A DNA stretch of 64,000 nucleotides from Isosphaera pallida ATCC 43644 (lineage in GTDB: Bacteria > Planctomycetota > Planctomycetia > Isosphaerales > Isosphaeraceae): the NCBI RefSeq assembly GCF_000186345.1, contig NC_014962.1, positions 3,562,450 to 3,626,449 of the forward strand, given 5' to 3'. The notes under the pieces are model-generated. The model did no database searches. It worked only from the letters and a program-made list of their open reading frames with translations, and was not told where the DNA came from. The position numbers and the translations under genes are program-made. Every line of letters starts with the position of its first letter. Within the stretch, counting starts at the first letter, position 1. This document shows, one piece after another, positions 46,156 through 53,297 of the stretch.

Positions 46156-46962
46156 TTAGAGGGCCTCGGCTTCGTCTTGGGTGACGCGGACTCGTTCGAT
46201 TGAGCGAGCGGCTCCGCTGTCGGGGTCGATGGTCAGCAGGGCCCCGCAGAGCCGAGGGTCGCCGGTGGCGACATCGAAGTGATGCGGAACTTGGCTTAGG
46301 GTGGCGGCGAGGACGCGGTCGTAGCGTCGTCCCAGGATCGAGTCGTAGGGGCCGGTCATGCCGACGTCGGTGAGGTAGGCGGTGTGGTGGTCTAGGATTT
46401 GTTCGTCGGCAGTGGGGACATGGGTGTGGGTACCCAGCACGGCGGAGACGCGACCGGCCAGATAGCGGCCCATGAGTTGCTTATCGCTGGTGGCTTCGGC
46501 GTGGAAATCGACCAAGATGACCTTGACCGCCGAGCCGAGGCGTTCTAGCAAGCGGTCGGCGGCCCGGAAGGGGCAATCGACCGGTTTCATGAAGGTCCGG
46601 CCTAGCAAGGTGAAGACGGCCGCGGGGATTCCGCCGGGGAGTTCGACCAGCACCAGTTCGGGGCCGGGGGATTCGTTGGGGAAGTTGGCGGGCCGGCAGA
46701 TGGTCTTGGAGCGCTGAAAGATTTCGTAAATGTCGTCTTTGCGATAGACATGGTCTCCCATTGTGAAGGCGTCCACCCCGGCGACCGCCAACTCCTCATG
46801 GCCGCGCAGGTGCAGACCCGAGCCGTTGCAGGCGTTCTCGGCGTTACACACCACCCAATCGAGTTCCCAAAGGCGGCGGAGTTTGGGCAAGGCCGTGGCG
46901 ACGATGCGTCGTCCCGGATTGCCCACCACGTCACCGATGAACAACACCTTCAACAACGGCAT
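46156..46962 (-). CDS. ymdB: YmdB-type metallophosphoesterase (cyclic nucleotide phosphodiesterase)
   Basis: A 268-residue dinuclear metal phosphoesterase; the Bacillus member cleaves 2',3'-cyclic nucleotides and acts in signalling for biofilm and sporulation choices. All family blocks are present: FIGDVVGNPGRRIV, VVCNAENACNGSGL, AFTMGDHVYRKDDI, RPANFPNESPG, VDFHAEATSDKQLMGRYLAG, VLGTHTHVPTADEQIL and LTDVGMTGPYDSILG. GGAG lies 6 bases before the ATG. It is downstream of rny on the same strand, with a 430-base gap, which keeps the rny-ymdB neighbourhood known from Firmicutes. Confidence 0.94.
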   Translation of the reverse strand: MPLLKVLFIGDVVGNPGRRIVATALPKLRRLWELDWVVCNAENACNGSGLHLRGHEELAVAGVDAFTMGDHVYRKDDIYEIFQRSKTICRPANFPNESPGPELVLVELPGGIPAAVFTLLGRTFMKPVDCPFRAADRLLERLGSAVKVILVDFHAEATSDKQLMGRYLAGRVSAVLGTHTHVPTADEQILDHHTAYLTDVGMTGPYDSILGRRYDRVLAATLSQVPHHFDVATGDPRLCGALLTIDPDSGAARSIERVRVTQDEAEAL

Positions 46963-47189
46963 GACGGCTCCGAACCAGCCGGCGAGTAGGCGAAAGAGAA
47001 GAGGAACAGCGGAAGGAAGGGACGGCGGGTTGGGTTGATTTTCCGAGGTCGCCTCGACCTGATCCAGCGAGGGGCGACCGGTGAGATTGGATCGGCGAGA
47101 AAGGTGGGCCGACTCGACATTCCGCGTCGGGGAGATCGGTTCAATAAAGAAAAACTTCCCCGCTCGACCGACAGCCGGGCGGATCGAGT
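46963..47189. other. Gap upstream of ymdB
   Basis: About 230 bases with no coding signal. No terminator with a T-run or clear promoter is seen. Together with the doubtful small frame 47190-47411 it makes the 430-base distance between rny and ymdB. Confidence 0.4.
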
Positions 47190-47411
47190 TTACTTGAAGC
47201 GTCTCACTTCGACCGTCTCACCCTCATCTTTATCCATCATGGGAAGTGGGTCAACTTCCTGAACCCCCCCTCTCGATGAAACTTGGGTGAGTTCTTGGGA
47301 CAAGATGTGATCGTGCTGAGAAGGAGCCGTTGGACTTGGTTGACCTTGGCCTTCGATGAGGATCAGAATGGAGTCGCCCATCGCTCGCTTTAGTTTAAGC
47401 GAGGCCGTCAT
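47190..47411 (-). CDS. Possible small protein overlapping the end of rny
   Basis: A 73-codon frame that starts at an ATG inside the last codons of rny (17-base overlap, AGGAC just ahead) and ends 230 bases before ymdB. It begins MTASLKLKRAMGDSILILIE and ends with an acidic stretch (PMMDKDEGETVEVRRFK). It is not a family I recognise. A coupled start and a position between two genes that are usually neighbours argue for it; short length and no known homology argue against. Confidence 0.35.
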   Translation of the reverse strand: MTASLKLKRAMGDSILILIEGQGQPSPTAPSQHDHILSQELTQVSSRGGVQEVDPLPMMDKDEGETVEVRRFK

Positions 47412-49005
47412 GTCCTGGCGAGGCGATGGTGCCGGGACGGGCGATTTCGACGAAACGTTGTTCCCGAAGAAGTACGACACGAATTTCGCCGGTAGCGACC
47501 TGTTCCCTCAGGGCGCGGGCGATGTCCCGGCAAAGCGCCGCCGCGCGGGAATCGTCCACGGCGCGGGCGTCGACCAGTACCCGCAGTTCCCGGCCGGCCC
47601 GAACCGCGAACGCCTGATCGACCCCCTCGAATCCCAAGGCCACGGTTTCCAATTCCTCCAACCGCCGCAGATGACGATCGAGGGTGTCCCGTCGTGCGCC
47701 GGGACGCGCGGCGCTCAGGGCGTCAGCGGCCGCGACGATCGCGGTCAACGGGTGGTCGGCGCACACGGGGTCGTGATGTCCGAGGGCGGCATGAATCACT
47801 TCGGGGGCTTCGCCGTAGCGTCTGAGCAAGTCAGCCCCGGCGACGGTGTGGCCACCCTCGACTTCGGGACCGACCGCCTTACCCAGGTCGTGGAACAGCC
47901 CGCAACGCCGGGCCAGGAGGCCATCCAACCCGAGTTCGCCGGCAATGAGGCCGCAGAGGCGAGCCACCTCGATGGAGTGGCCCAGCACGTTCTGGGAGAA
48001 GCTGATGCGGTATTTCAAGCGTCCCAGATATTCCAGCAGCGGGTCGGCGGGCGTGGGGCCGTGGTCGGCCAAACCGGCTTCGGTCAGAGCGTCCCGGCCT
48101 TCCTCGACCAGACCCCGCTGAAGAGCCTCACGGGTCTCGGTCACCACCTCCTCGATTCGCCCGGGCTGGATGCGCCCTTCGCCAATGAGGATCTCCAAAC
48201 TGCGGCGGGCGATCTCGCGGCGGATCGGGTCAAAGCTAGTGAGCATGACCACGCCGGGGGTGTCATCCACCACCACATCCACTCCGGTGGCGCGCTCGAA
48301 GGCTCGAATGTTGCGTCCGTCCCGACCAATGATCCGCCCCTTTACCTCATCGCTCGGCAGGTCGATCAGGGCCATAGTCGATTCGGTCACATGGCCTGCG
48401 GCGTATCTCTGCAAGGCGATCCCTAGAATCCGCGTTGCCTGCTGACGCAGTTCGTCGCGCAAGCGGCGCTCATGACGCATGGTTAAGTCGAGCAATTCCT
48501 CGTCGAGTTCCCGCTGGACCTCCTCTAGCGCCAGCTGTCGGGCCTCCTCCACTGTCAACTGCGCCACCCGCCGCAAAGCCGCGACACGAGCCAGCCGCAA
48601 CTCCTCGAGTTCCCGCTCCTTGTCCTCCAGTTCCTCGACCCAACCCCGCGCCCGTTGCCTCAGCGCTTCGGCCTCCAGTTCCAGGTCGCGTACCTTTTCC
48701 AAGCGACGGTCGAGTTGTTCGGAACGACGGTCCAGGTCGGCTTCGCGTTCCTTGAGGGCTTGTCGGCGCTCGTCCAGTTCGGTTTCGATCTCCTCGCGCC
48801 GTTGAATCATCAAGCTCCGCGCTTCGAGTTCGGCGTCGCGCAAAATGGCCGCGGCCCGGCGCTGGGCGTCCTCCTGGATCTCGCGGGCCAGGGTTTGGAC
48901 TGTGGGCATGCCCAACTTCGAGAGAACGTAGTAGGCGGTGAACACGGCCACCACGAAGTAGGCGAATTGACCAATCGCCAAAAAAACCGACATCCACGAA
49001 AACAC
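47395..49005 (-). CDS. rny: Ribonuclease Y
   Basis: A 536-residue membrane-anchored endoribonuclease that starts mRNA decay. GTG 49003-49005 is the start, with AAGGAG upstream; ATG four codons later is the alternative. N-terminal membrane segment at about 5-28 (VFLAIGQFAYFVVAVFTAYY), then a long charged coiled coil (about 40-200, Glu/Arg-rich). The KH domain has GRIIGRDGRNIRAFE. The HD domain has VLGHSIEVARLCGLIAGELG, LFHDLGKAV, GGHTVAGADLLRRYGE and LGHHD, so the metal site is intact. The last 15 residues (after REQRFVEIAR) are an extra tail. Lies with ymdB downstream. A perfect palindrome TCGAAATTTCGA is 23-34 bases upstream of the start. Confidence 0.94.
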   Translation of the reverse strand: MFSWMSVFLAIGQFAYFVVAVFTAYYVLSKLGMPTVQTLAREIQEDAQRRAAAILRDAELEARSLMIQRREEIETELDERRQALKEREADLDRRSEQLDRRLEKVRDLELEAEALRQRARGWVEELEDKERELEELRLARVAALRRVAQLTVEEARQLALEEVQRELDEELLDLTMRHERRLRDELRQQATRILGIALQRYAAGHVTESTMALIDLPSDEVKGRIIGRDGRNIRAFERATGVDVVVDDTPGVVMLTSFDPIRREIARRSLEILIGEGRIQPGRIEEVVTETREALQRGLVEEGRDALTEAGLADHGPTPADPLLEYLGRLKYRISFSQNVLGHSIEVARLCGLIAGELGLDGLLARRCGLFHDLGKAVGPEVEGGHTVAGADLLRRYGEAPEVIHAALGHHDPVCADHPLTAIVAAADALSAARPGARRDTLDRHLRRLEELETVALGFEGVDQAFAVRAGRELRVLVDARAVDDSRAAALCRDIARALREQVATGEIRVVLLREQRFVEIARPGTIASPGHDGLA

Positions 49006-49027
49006 AGGCGCGCACGCTCCTTGTCAA

Positions 49028-49039
49028 TCGAAATTTCGA
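49028..49039. promoter_or_regulatory. Palindrome TCGAAATTTCGA upstream of rny
   Basis: A perfect 12-bp palindrome in the short gap (71 bases) between the antiporter gene end and the rny start. It could be an operator or part of the leader. Function is not known. Confidence 0.3.
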
Positions 49040-49076
49040 CATAATCCTATGTGAGGTCGCGCTCCCGGGTGCCTCG

Positions 49077-50966
49077 TCAGGCCGTGATCCGCGGTGGCGG
49101 GCCGTGGCGACGATGCTTCGACTTCTCGGGTGAGGGCGTCGCTTCAACCAAGTCGTCCTCGGGCGCGTCCGGGTTGGCTTGGACGGAGCGAGGGGGGGAG
49201 TCTTGATCCGCGGAGAGCTCCTCGTTGGGCAAAATCATCATACCGACCTGTTCAATTCGACAATCGGAACCCAATTCCCGGATCGACAACCGAATAGACT
49301 CGAACACCACGCCTTCGCCCAAGGCCGGCGTGACGCCGTGAGCTTGAAGACGGTGTCGGATCGCCTCGTCGAGAGTCAGATGGTCGGCGGCGTCGAGGTT
49401 GAGTCCGTAGCAGTCGCGCAACTGCCCCACCGTGGTGGAACCCCGCAGCGGAAACTCGATTTGGAGGGGAATTTCGCTGGAGGACGACGTTTCGGGGACA
49501 CCGCGACGGGCGAAGACCGCATCGACCAAGGGTCGAGTCTCGGGATCGAGAACGAAGATCAAATGGTCGCCGGCTTGAACGCGGGTGGAGCCTTGGGGCG
49601 GAATGATCGAACGACCGCGGGCGATCAGCGCGATCACCGCGCGATTGGGCAAAGCCAGATCGCGGACCGCCTTGCCCACCGCCGCAGAGTCCTCCGCGAT
49701 GGTGTATTCCATCACTTCGCCATCGACGTGCCGGAAGGAACTGATTTCCAACGTCACTGGCGGCGACGGCTCCAAGGGACGTTGCAGCCCAAGACGCGCT
49801 GCCAACGCCGGCAAGGTCCAGCCCTGACCCAGCGCGGAGACCAACACAATGAAGAAGACCACGTTGAACAGGAGAGGAGCCTCGGGTAAGCCGACGAAAA
49901 ACGGGAAGGTCGCCAGGGTGATCGGTACCGCGCCTTTGAGTCCGACCCAGGATAGAAAGATGAGTTCGCGTGCGTGGAAGCCACCGAACCGGAACGGGGC
50001 CAAGGTGAGTAGCACCGCCAGAGGCCGAGCCACCAGAATCAGGATGGCCGCCAGCATCAGACCGCGATCGGCCACGTTCCACAACTGACTGGGAAAGCTC
50101 AATAACCCCAGCACCACGAACATCACGATTTGAGCCAGCCAACCCACCGTGTTGTGGAACCGAATGATGCCGGTTCGCGCGGCGATGGGGCGGTTGCCCA
50201 ACACGATTCCCGTCAGGTAGATCGCCAGAAAGCCGCTGCCACCTAACAACGCCGTCGCCCCGAACGAGAGCAACCCCAGCGCTGACGCGAAAATCGGATA
50301 CAGACTCAAGGAATCGAGATCGATCCGGTTGATCAGCCAAGCCGAAACGAAGCCCAGTCCCAGGCCGACCGCTGCACCCAGTCCCATCTGGAGCGCGAAG
50401 AGGCCGAGCAATCCGGGCCCCCACTCCATGCCACCGGTGAGTACCTCGAGCAGTCCCACAGTGAGGAAGATCGCCATTGGGTCGTTGGCTCCGCTTTCCA
50501 GTTCCAGCGTCGCCCCAAGTCGTTCCGACAACCGGACGCCGCCCGAGCGAAGCGCTGCGAAGACCGCCGCGGCGTCGGTCGAACCAACGATCCCTCCCAG
50601 CAGCAGCCCCTCCAACAAACCGACGCCCAGAATCCAGCTGGCCGCGAGGCCGGTCACCACTGCGGTTAGCAACACGCCGACGGTCGCCAGCAAGAATGAG
50701 GGTTTCCAAGCCAGGCGAACCGCCTTGGCCGGAGTGCTGAGGCCGCCGTCGAACAGAATCAACGCCAGCGCCACCGTGCCGACCGCGTTGGCCTGGGCGT
50801 AGTTCTCGAACTCGATGCCGCCGATCCCCTCCGAACCGGCCAGCATCCCCAACCCTAAAAACAGCACCAACACCGGCACGCCAAACCGCGCCGAGAGCTT
50901 GCTGGAGACGATGCTCAACAAAATGAGGATCGCTCCGACCAGAATCACCTTTTCAATGGGTGGCAC
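49077..50966 (-). CDS. K+/H+ (or Na+/H+) antiporter of the NhaP2/CvrA type with TrkA_C domain
   Basis: A 629-residue protein if it starts at GTG 50964-50966 (AAGGACG ahead), or 651 from an ATG at 51032. The first 395 residues are the CPA1 transporter with about 12 membrane segments: SSKLSARFGVPVLVLFLGLG, GTVALALILFDGGLSTPAKA, GGIVGSTDAAAVFAALRSGG, LGATLELESGANDPMAIFLT, where the two adjacent Asn-Asp residues carry the ions. Residues about 410-500 are a TrkA_C domain (YTIAEDSAAVGKAVRDLALP, ARGRSIIPPQGSTRVQAGD). A CorC/HlyC-like end domain follows (LRDCYGLNLDAADHLTLDEA), as in NhaP2. It exports K+ or Na+ against protons in pH and ion balance. Confidence 0.9.
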   Translation of the reverse strand: MPPIEKVILVGAILILLSIVSSKLSARFGVPVLVLFLGLGMLAGSEGIGGIEFENYAQANAVGTVALALILFDGGLSTPAKAVRLAWKPSFLLATVGVLLTAVVTGLAASWILGVGLLEGLLLGGIVGSTDAAAVFAALRSGGVRLSERLGATLELESGANDPMAIFLTVGLLEVLTGGMEWGPGLLGLFALQMGLGAAVGLGLGFVSAWLINRIDLDSLSLYPIFASALGLLSFGATALLGGSGFLAIYLTGIVLGNRPIAARTGIIRFHNTVGWLAQIVMFVVLGLLSFPSQLWNVADRGLMLAAILILVARPLAVLLTLAPFRFGGFHARELIFLSWVGLKGAVPITLATFPFFVGLPEAPLLFNVVFFIVLVSALGQGWTLPALAARLGLQRPLEPSPPVTLEISSFRHVDGEVMEYTIAEDSAAVGKAVRDLALPNRAVIALIARGRSIIPPQGSTRVQAGDHLIFVLDPETRPLVDAVFARRGVPETSSSSEIPLQIEFPLRGSTTVGQLRDCYGLNLDAADHLTLDEAIRHRLQAHGVTPALGEGVVFESIRLSIRELGSDCRIEQVGMMILPNEELSADQDSPPRSVQANPDAPEDDLVEATPSPEKSKHRRHGPPPRITA

Positions 50967-51342
50967 GCGACGACGTCCTTGATGGATTCCAGTCGAGGGG
51001 AGGCGAAACCGGCGATCGGGAACGCAGGCCATCGCCCATCAAGCGGGGTGGCTTGGTCCAAGCGAACGGTGGCCTCGGTTCAAGAGTTGGAAAACCAAGT
51101 CGTCAAAGATAATGGCCATGGTTCTGAGGTTCAAGTGTCGGGACCATCGCAAGGAGGCCGCGTCGGGTCGGGACCACTCGACATGAAGTGGCGTTGGAGA
51201 TTTCGATTTTTTCTCAAGGTCAAGCCGTCGGTTTGACGGAAGAACCTTGCAAGCAGCGGGTCGATTTCCACCTCGACTCCTGTCGCCGACGTTCGTTTGG
51301 TGGCAGGCGAAGCTTTCTTCGTCAACTTTAGGACGCCTCATC
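50967..51342. other. 0.37-kb divergent gap before a Tat-exported protein
   Basis: Contains the upstream regions of the antiporter (minus) and the Tat protein gene (plus). The part 50967-51032 is coding only if the antiporter starts at its first ATG. No tRNA, hairpin terminator or promoter motif is clear. Confidence 0.4.
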
Positions 51343-52086
51343 ATGTCTAGATTCACTCGCCGCGACTGGCTCAAGACCACCTGCGCCTCCGGAGCCGCCG
51401 CTATTCTGCCCGCCGTCGATCTGTTCGCCGCTCAGCAAGGCTTTCGCTTCCAGCCGCTCCAATTGAACCCCCAGGCCATGCGTCACCTCAATCCCCGCGT
51501 CACGGCGTTGGACGAACACGAGAACCAGGCTCTTGATGCGCTCTTGAACCCTAACTTCCAGGGAGAACGGCAGGCGCTGCAAGCCGTGGATCGGGATCTG
51601 GAAGGTTTGCTGACCGACCCAGGCCGACCGGTCGGATTCGAACCCGGCGCGTTTCGTCAAGAAATCACCCAGATTCACGACGCAATCGTTCCCCTGTTGG
51701 GAGGCGTCATTCGTCAAACCACGGTGCTCACCATCATTCAACGAATCGACATCTTTGTAGGGCACTGGTACCCCGTCAATGATCTTTACGAAGTTCGCAA
51801 CTGCGAATTGAAAATTTGGAACATGCTGCAAAGCCCATCTCCAAATCTCCGTCTGATCGAACTTTACTGTCGGCATATCCGGTTCGAGTTGCAATCGCTG
51901 TTTCAGTTCCACCAATCCGGGGTCATCGGGTTCGGCACTCAGTGCGGTCAGTTGCTCGGCGTCATCCAGCGTGTGGAACAGAGCTGTCGGTTTGGTCAAA
52001 TCCGCGAGTGTGATCAAAATTTCATGCGATTCACGATGGCGACCGATCTATTCTGCCTCAAGTATTACCCCCAGTGGTGCGGGTGA
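51343..52086 (+). CDS. Tat-exported protein, unknown
   Basis: A 247-residue protein whose ATG at 51343 has AGGA about 10 bases ahead. Signal: TRRDWLKTTCASGAAAILPA with the twin arginines at residues 5-6. The mature protein is helical, with a strongly hydrophobic middle (VPLLGGVIRQTTVLTIIQRI), a Leu/Gln-rich later part (LIELYCRHIRFELQSLFQFH) and several Cys (CGQLLG, CRFGQIREC, FCLKYYPQWCG at the C-terminus) that may pair after export. I do not recognise the family. It is 105 bases ahead of the ADP-ribosylglycohydrolase gene on the same strand. Confidence 0.7.
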   Translation: MSRFTRRDWLKTTCASGAAAILPAVDLFAAQQGFRFQPLQLNPQAMRHLNPRVTALDEHENQALDALLNPNFQGERQALQAVDRDLEGLLTDPGRPVGFEPGAFRQEITQIHDAIVPLLGGVIRQTTVLTIIQRIDIFVGHWYPVNDLYEVRNCELKIWNMLQSPSPNLRLIELYCRHIRFELQSLFQFHQSGVIGFGTQCGQLLGVIQRVEQSCRFGQIRECDQNFMRFTMATDLFCLKYYPQWCG

Positions 52087-52191
52087 ACAAAGGCGGCCGT
52101 CGTGCGATCGCGGTTTTGACACTGAGAGGCATGACGATTTACTCTACAGAACAGAGGTTTTCCACCAACCCTTCTCCAATGAGAGTAAGCG

Positions 52192-53127
52192 ATGATGCCC
52201 ACTCGCGCCCAACGGATCGAGGGTGGTCTTTGGGGGCTACTGGTGGGGGATGCCGTGGGCGTACCCTACGAGTTCAAAAAGCCGGAGCAGATCCCGCCCC
52301 GCCATATGATCGACATGATTCCGCCTCCAGATTTCCCGCGCGCTCATCAGTCCATCCCGATTGGCTCCTGGTCGGACGACGGAGCGCAAGCCCTCGCTCT
52401 GCTGGACAGTCTGTTGGATCGAGGCCAGTTGGACCCCGACGACCTGGGCCGGCGTTTGATCGACTGGTTCAACGAGGGCCGCTACGCGGTGGGAGGGGTC
52501 GTGTTCGACCTGGGATTGCAGACCAGCCACGCCATTCGCAATCTCATATCGGGCGTTCCCGCCGACCGCTCGGGACCAAGCGAGGAGTCGGCCAACGGCA
52601 ACGGCTCACTCATGCGTGTCTTGCCGTTGGCGTTGTGGCACAACGGCGACGACGCCGAACTCGTTCGCGACGCCTTCGCCCAGTCGGCCGTAACGCATGG
52701 TCACCTTCGCTCCAAACTCTGCTGCGCTCTCAATTGCCTCTGGGCGCGGCGGCTGCTCGACGAGGCGGCCGACCCTTGGGCCGAAGCGGTCTTGGCGCTG
52801 CGAACAATCCTCGCCGGTGACCAGACCGCTTTAGAGGAACTCGAGACGGTGATTCGGCCTGACGATCCGCCTCATGGTCAGGGGACCGGCTATGTGTTGG
52901 ATTGTTTGCATTCGGCCCGGTTGTGCCTTGAGGCTGGAACTTATCCCGAGGTGATCCACGCGGCCATCGCGTTGGGCAACGACACCGATACCACCGCCTG
53001 CGTTGCCGGCGGCCTCGCCGGGATCCGCGACGGCGTGGCGGCCATTCCCAAGACTTGGCTTGATCAACTCCGCGACAAACACCAAGTTCAGCCTTTGCTC
53101 GATCGGTTGCTGGCGTTGCGGGCTTGA
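52192..53127 (+). CDS. ADP-ribosylglycohydrolase family protein (DraG-like)
   Basis: A 311-residue protein. The family removes ADP-ribose from proteins or small molecules with two magnesium ions. Motifs: EGGLWGLLVGDAVGVPYEF near the N-terminus, PIGSWSDDGAQALALLDSL, ANGNGSLMRVLPLALW, SAVTHGHLRSKLCCALNCLW and ALGNDTDTTACVAGGLAG near the end. The first metal motif is S-D-D-G where the best-studied enzymes have T/S-D-D-T; the second (D-x-D-T-T) is intact. The frame has two ATGs in a row at 52192; GAGAGTAAG lies ahead. Target unknown; no ADP-ribosyltransferase is in the window. Confidence 0.9.
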   Translation: MMPTRAQRIEGGLWGLLVGDAVGVPYEFKKPEQIPPRHMIDMIPPPDFPRAHQSIPIGSWSDDGAQALALLDSLLDRGQLDPDDLGRRLIDWFNEGRYAVGGVVFDLGLQTSHAIRNLISGVPADRSGPSEESANGNGSLMRVLPLALWHNGDDAELVRDAFAQSAVTHGHLRSKLCCALNCLWARRLLDEAADPWAEAVLALRTILAGDQTALEELETVIRPDDPPHGQGTGYVLDCLHSARLCLEAGTYPEVIHAAIALGNDTDTTACVAGGLAGIRDGVAAIPKTWLDQLRDKHQVQPLLDRLLALRA

Positions 53128-53297
53128 TTCGGAGGTCGAGGCAAACACCCTCGTCTCGACCACCCGATGAGGAGGGCAAGACGGAGATGGCAGGGGCCAG
53201 CGGTCTCGCCACTCGATTCGTCAAGGGTTTGCAATCGATCGAGTTTGGAAGATCCTCTCTTCAATGGAATTCGGTGTTTGAGGAAGCAACCACAATT

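Noticed and set aside
49252-50709. A 485-codon open frame on the minus strand inside the antiporter gene
   Set aside because: It is the antiporter read in another frame; its translation is Arg/Gly/Ser-rich with no domain and no ribosome site, while the antiporter frame matches its family throughout.
51328-52017. A 229-codon minus-strand frame opposite the Tat-exported protein
   Set aside because: The plus-strand frame has a twin-arginine signal, a ribosome site and a protein-like composition; the antisense frame has none of these.
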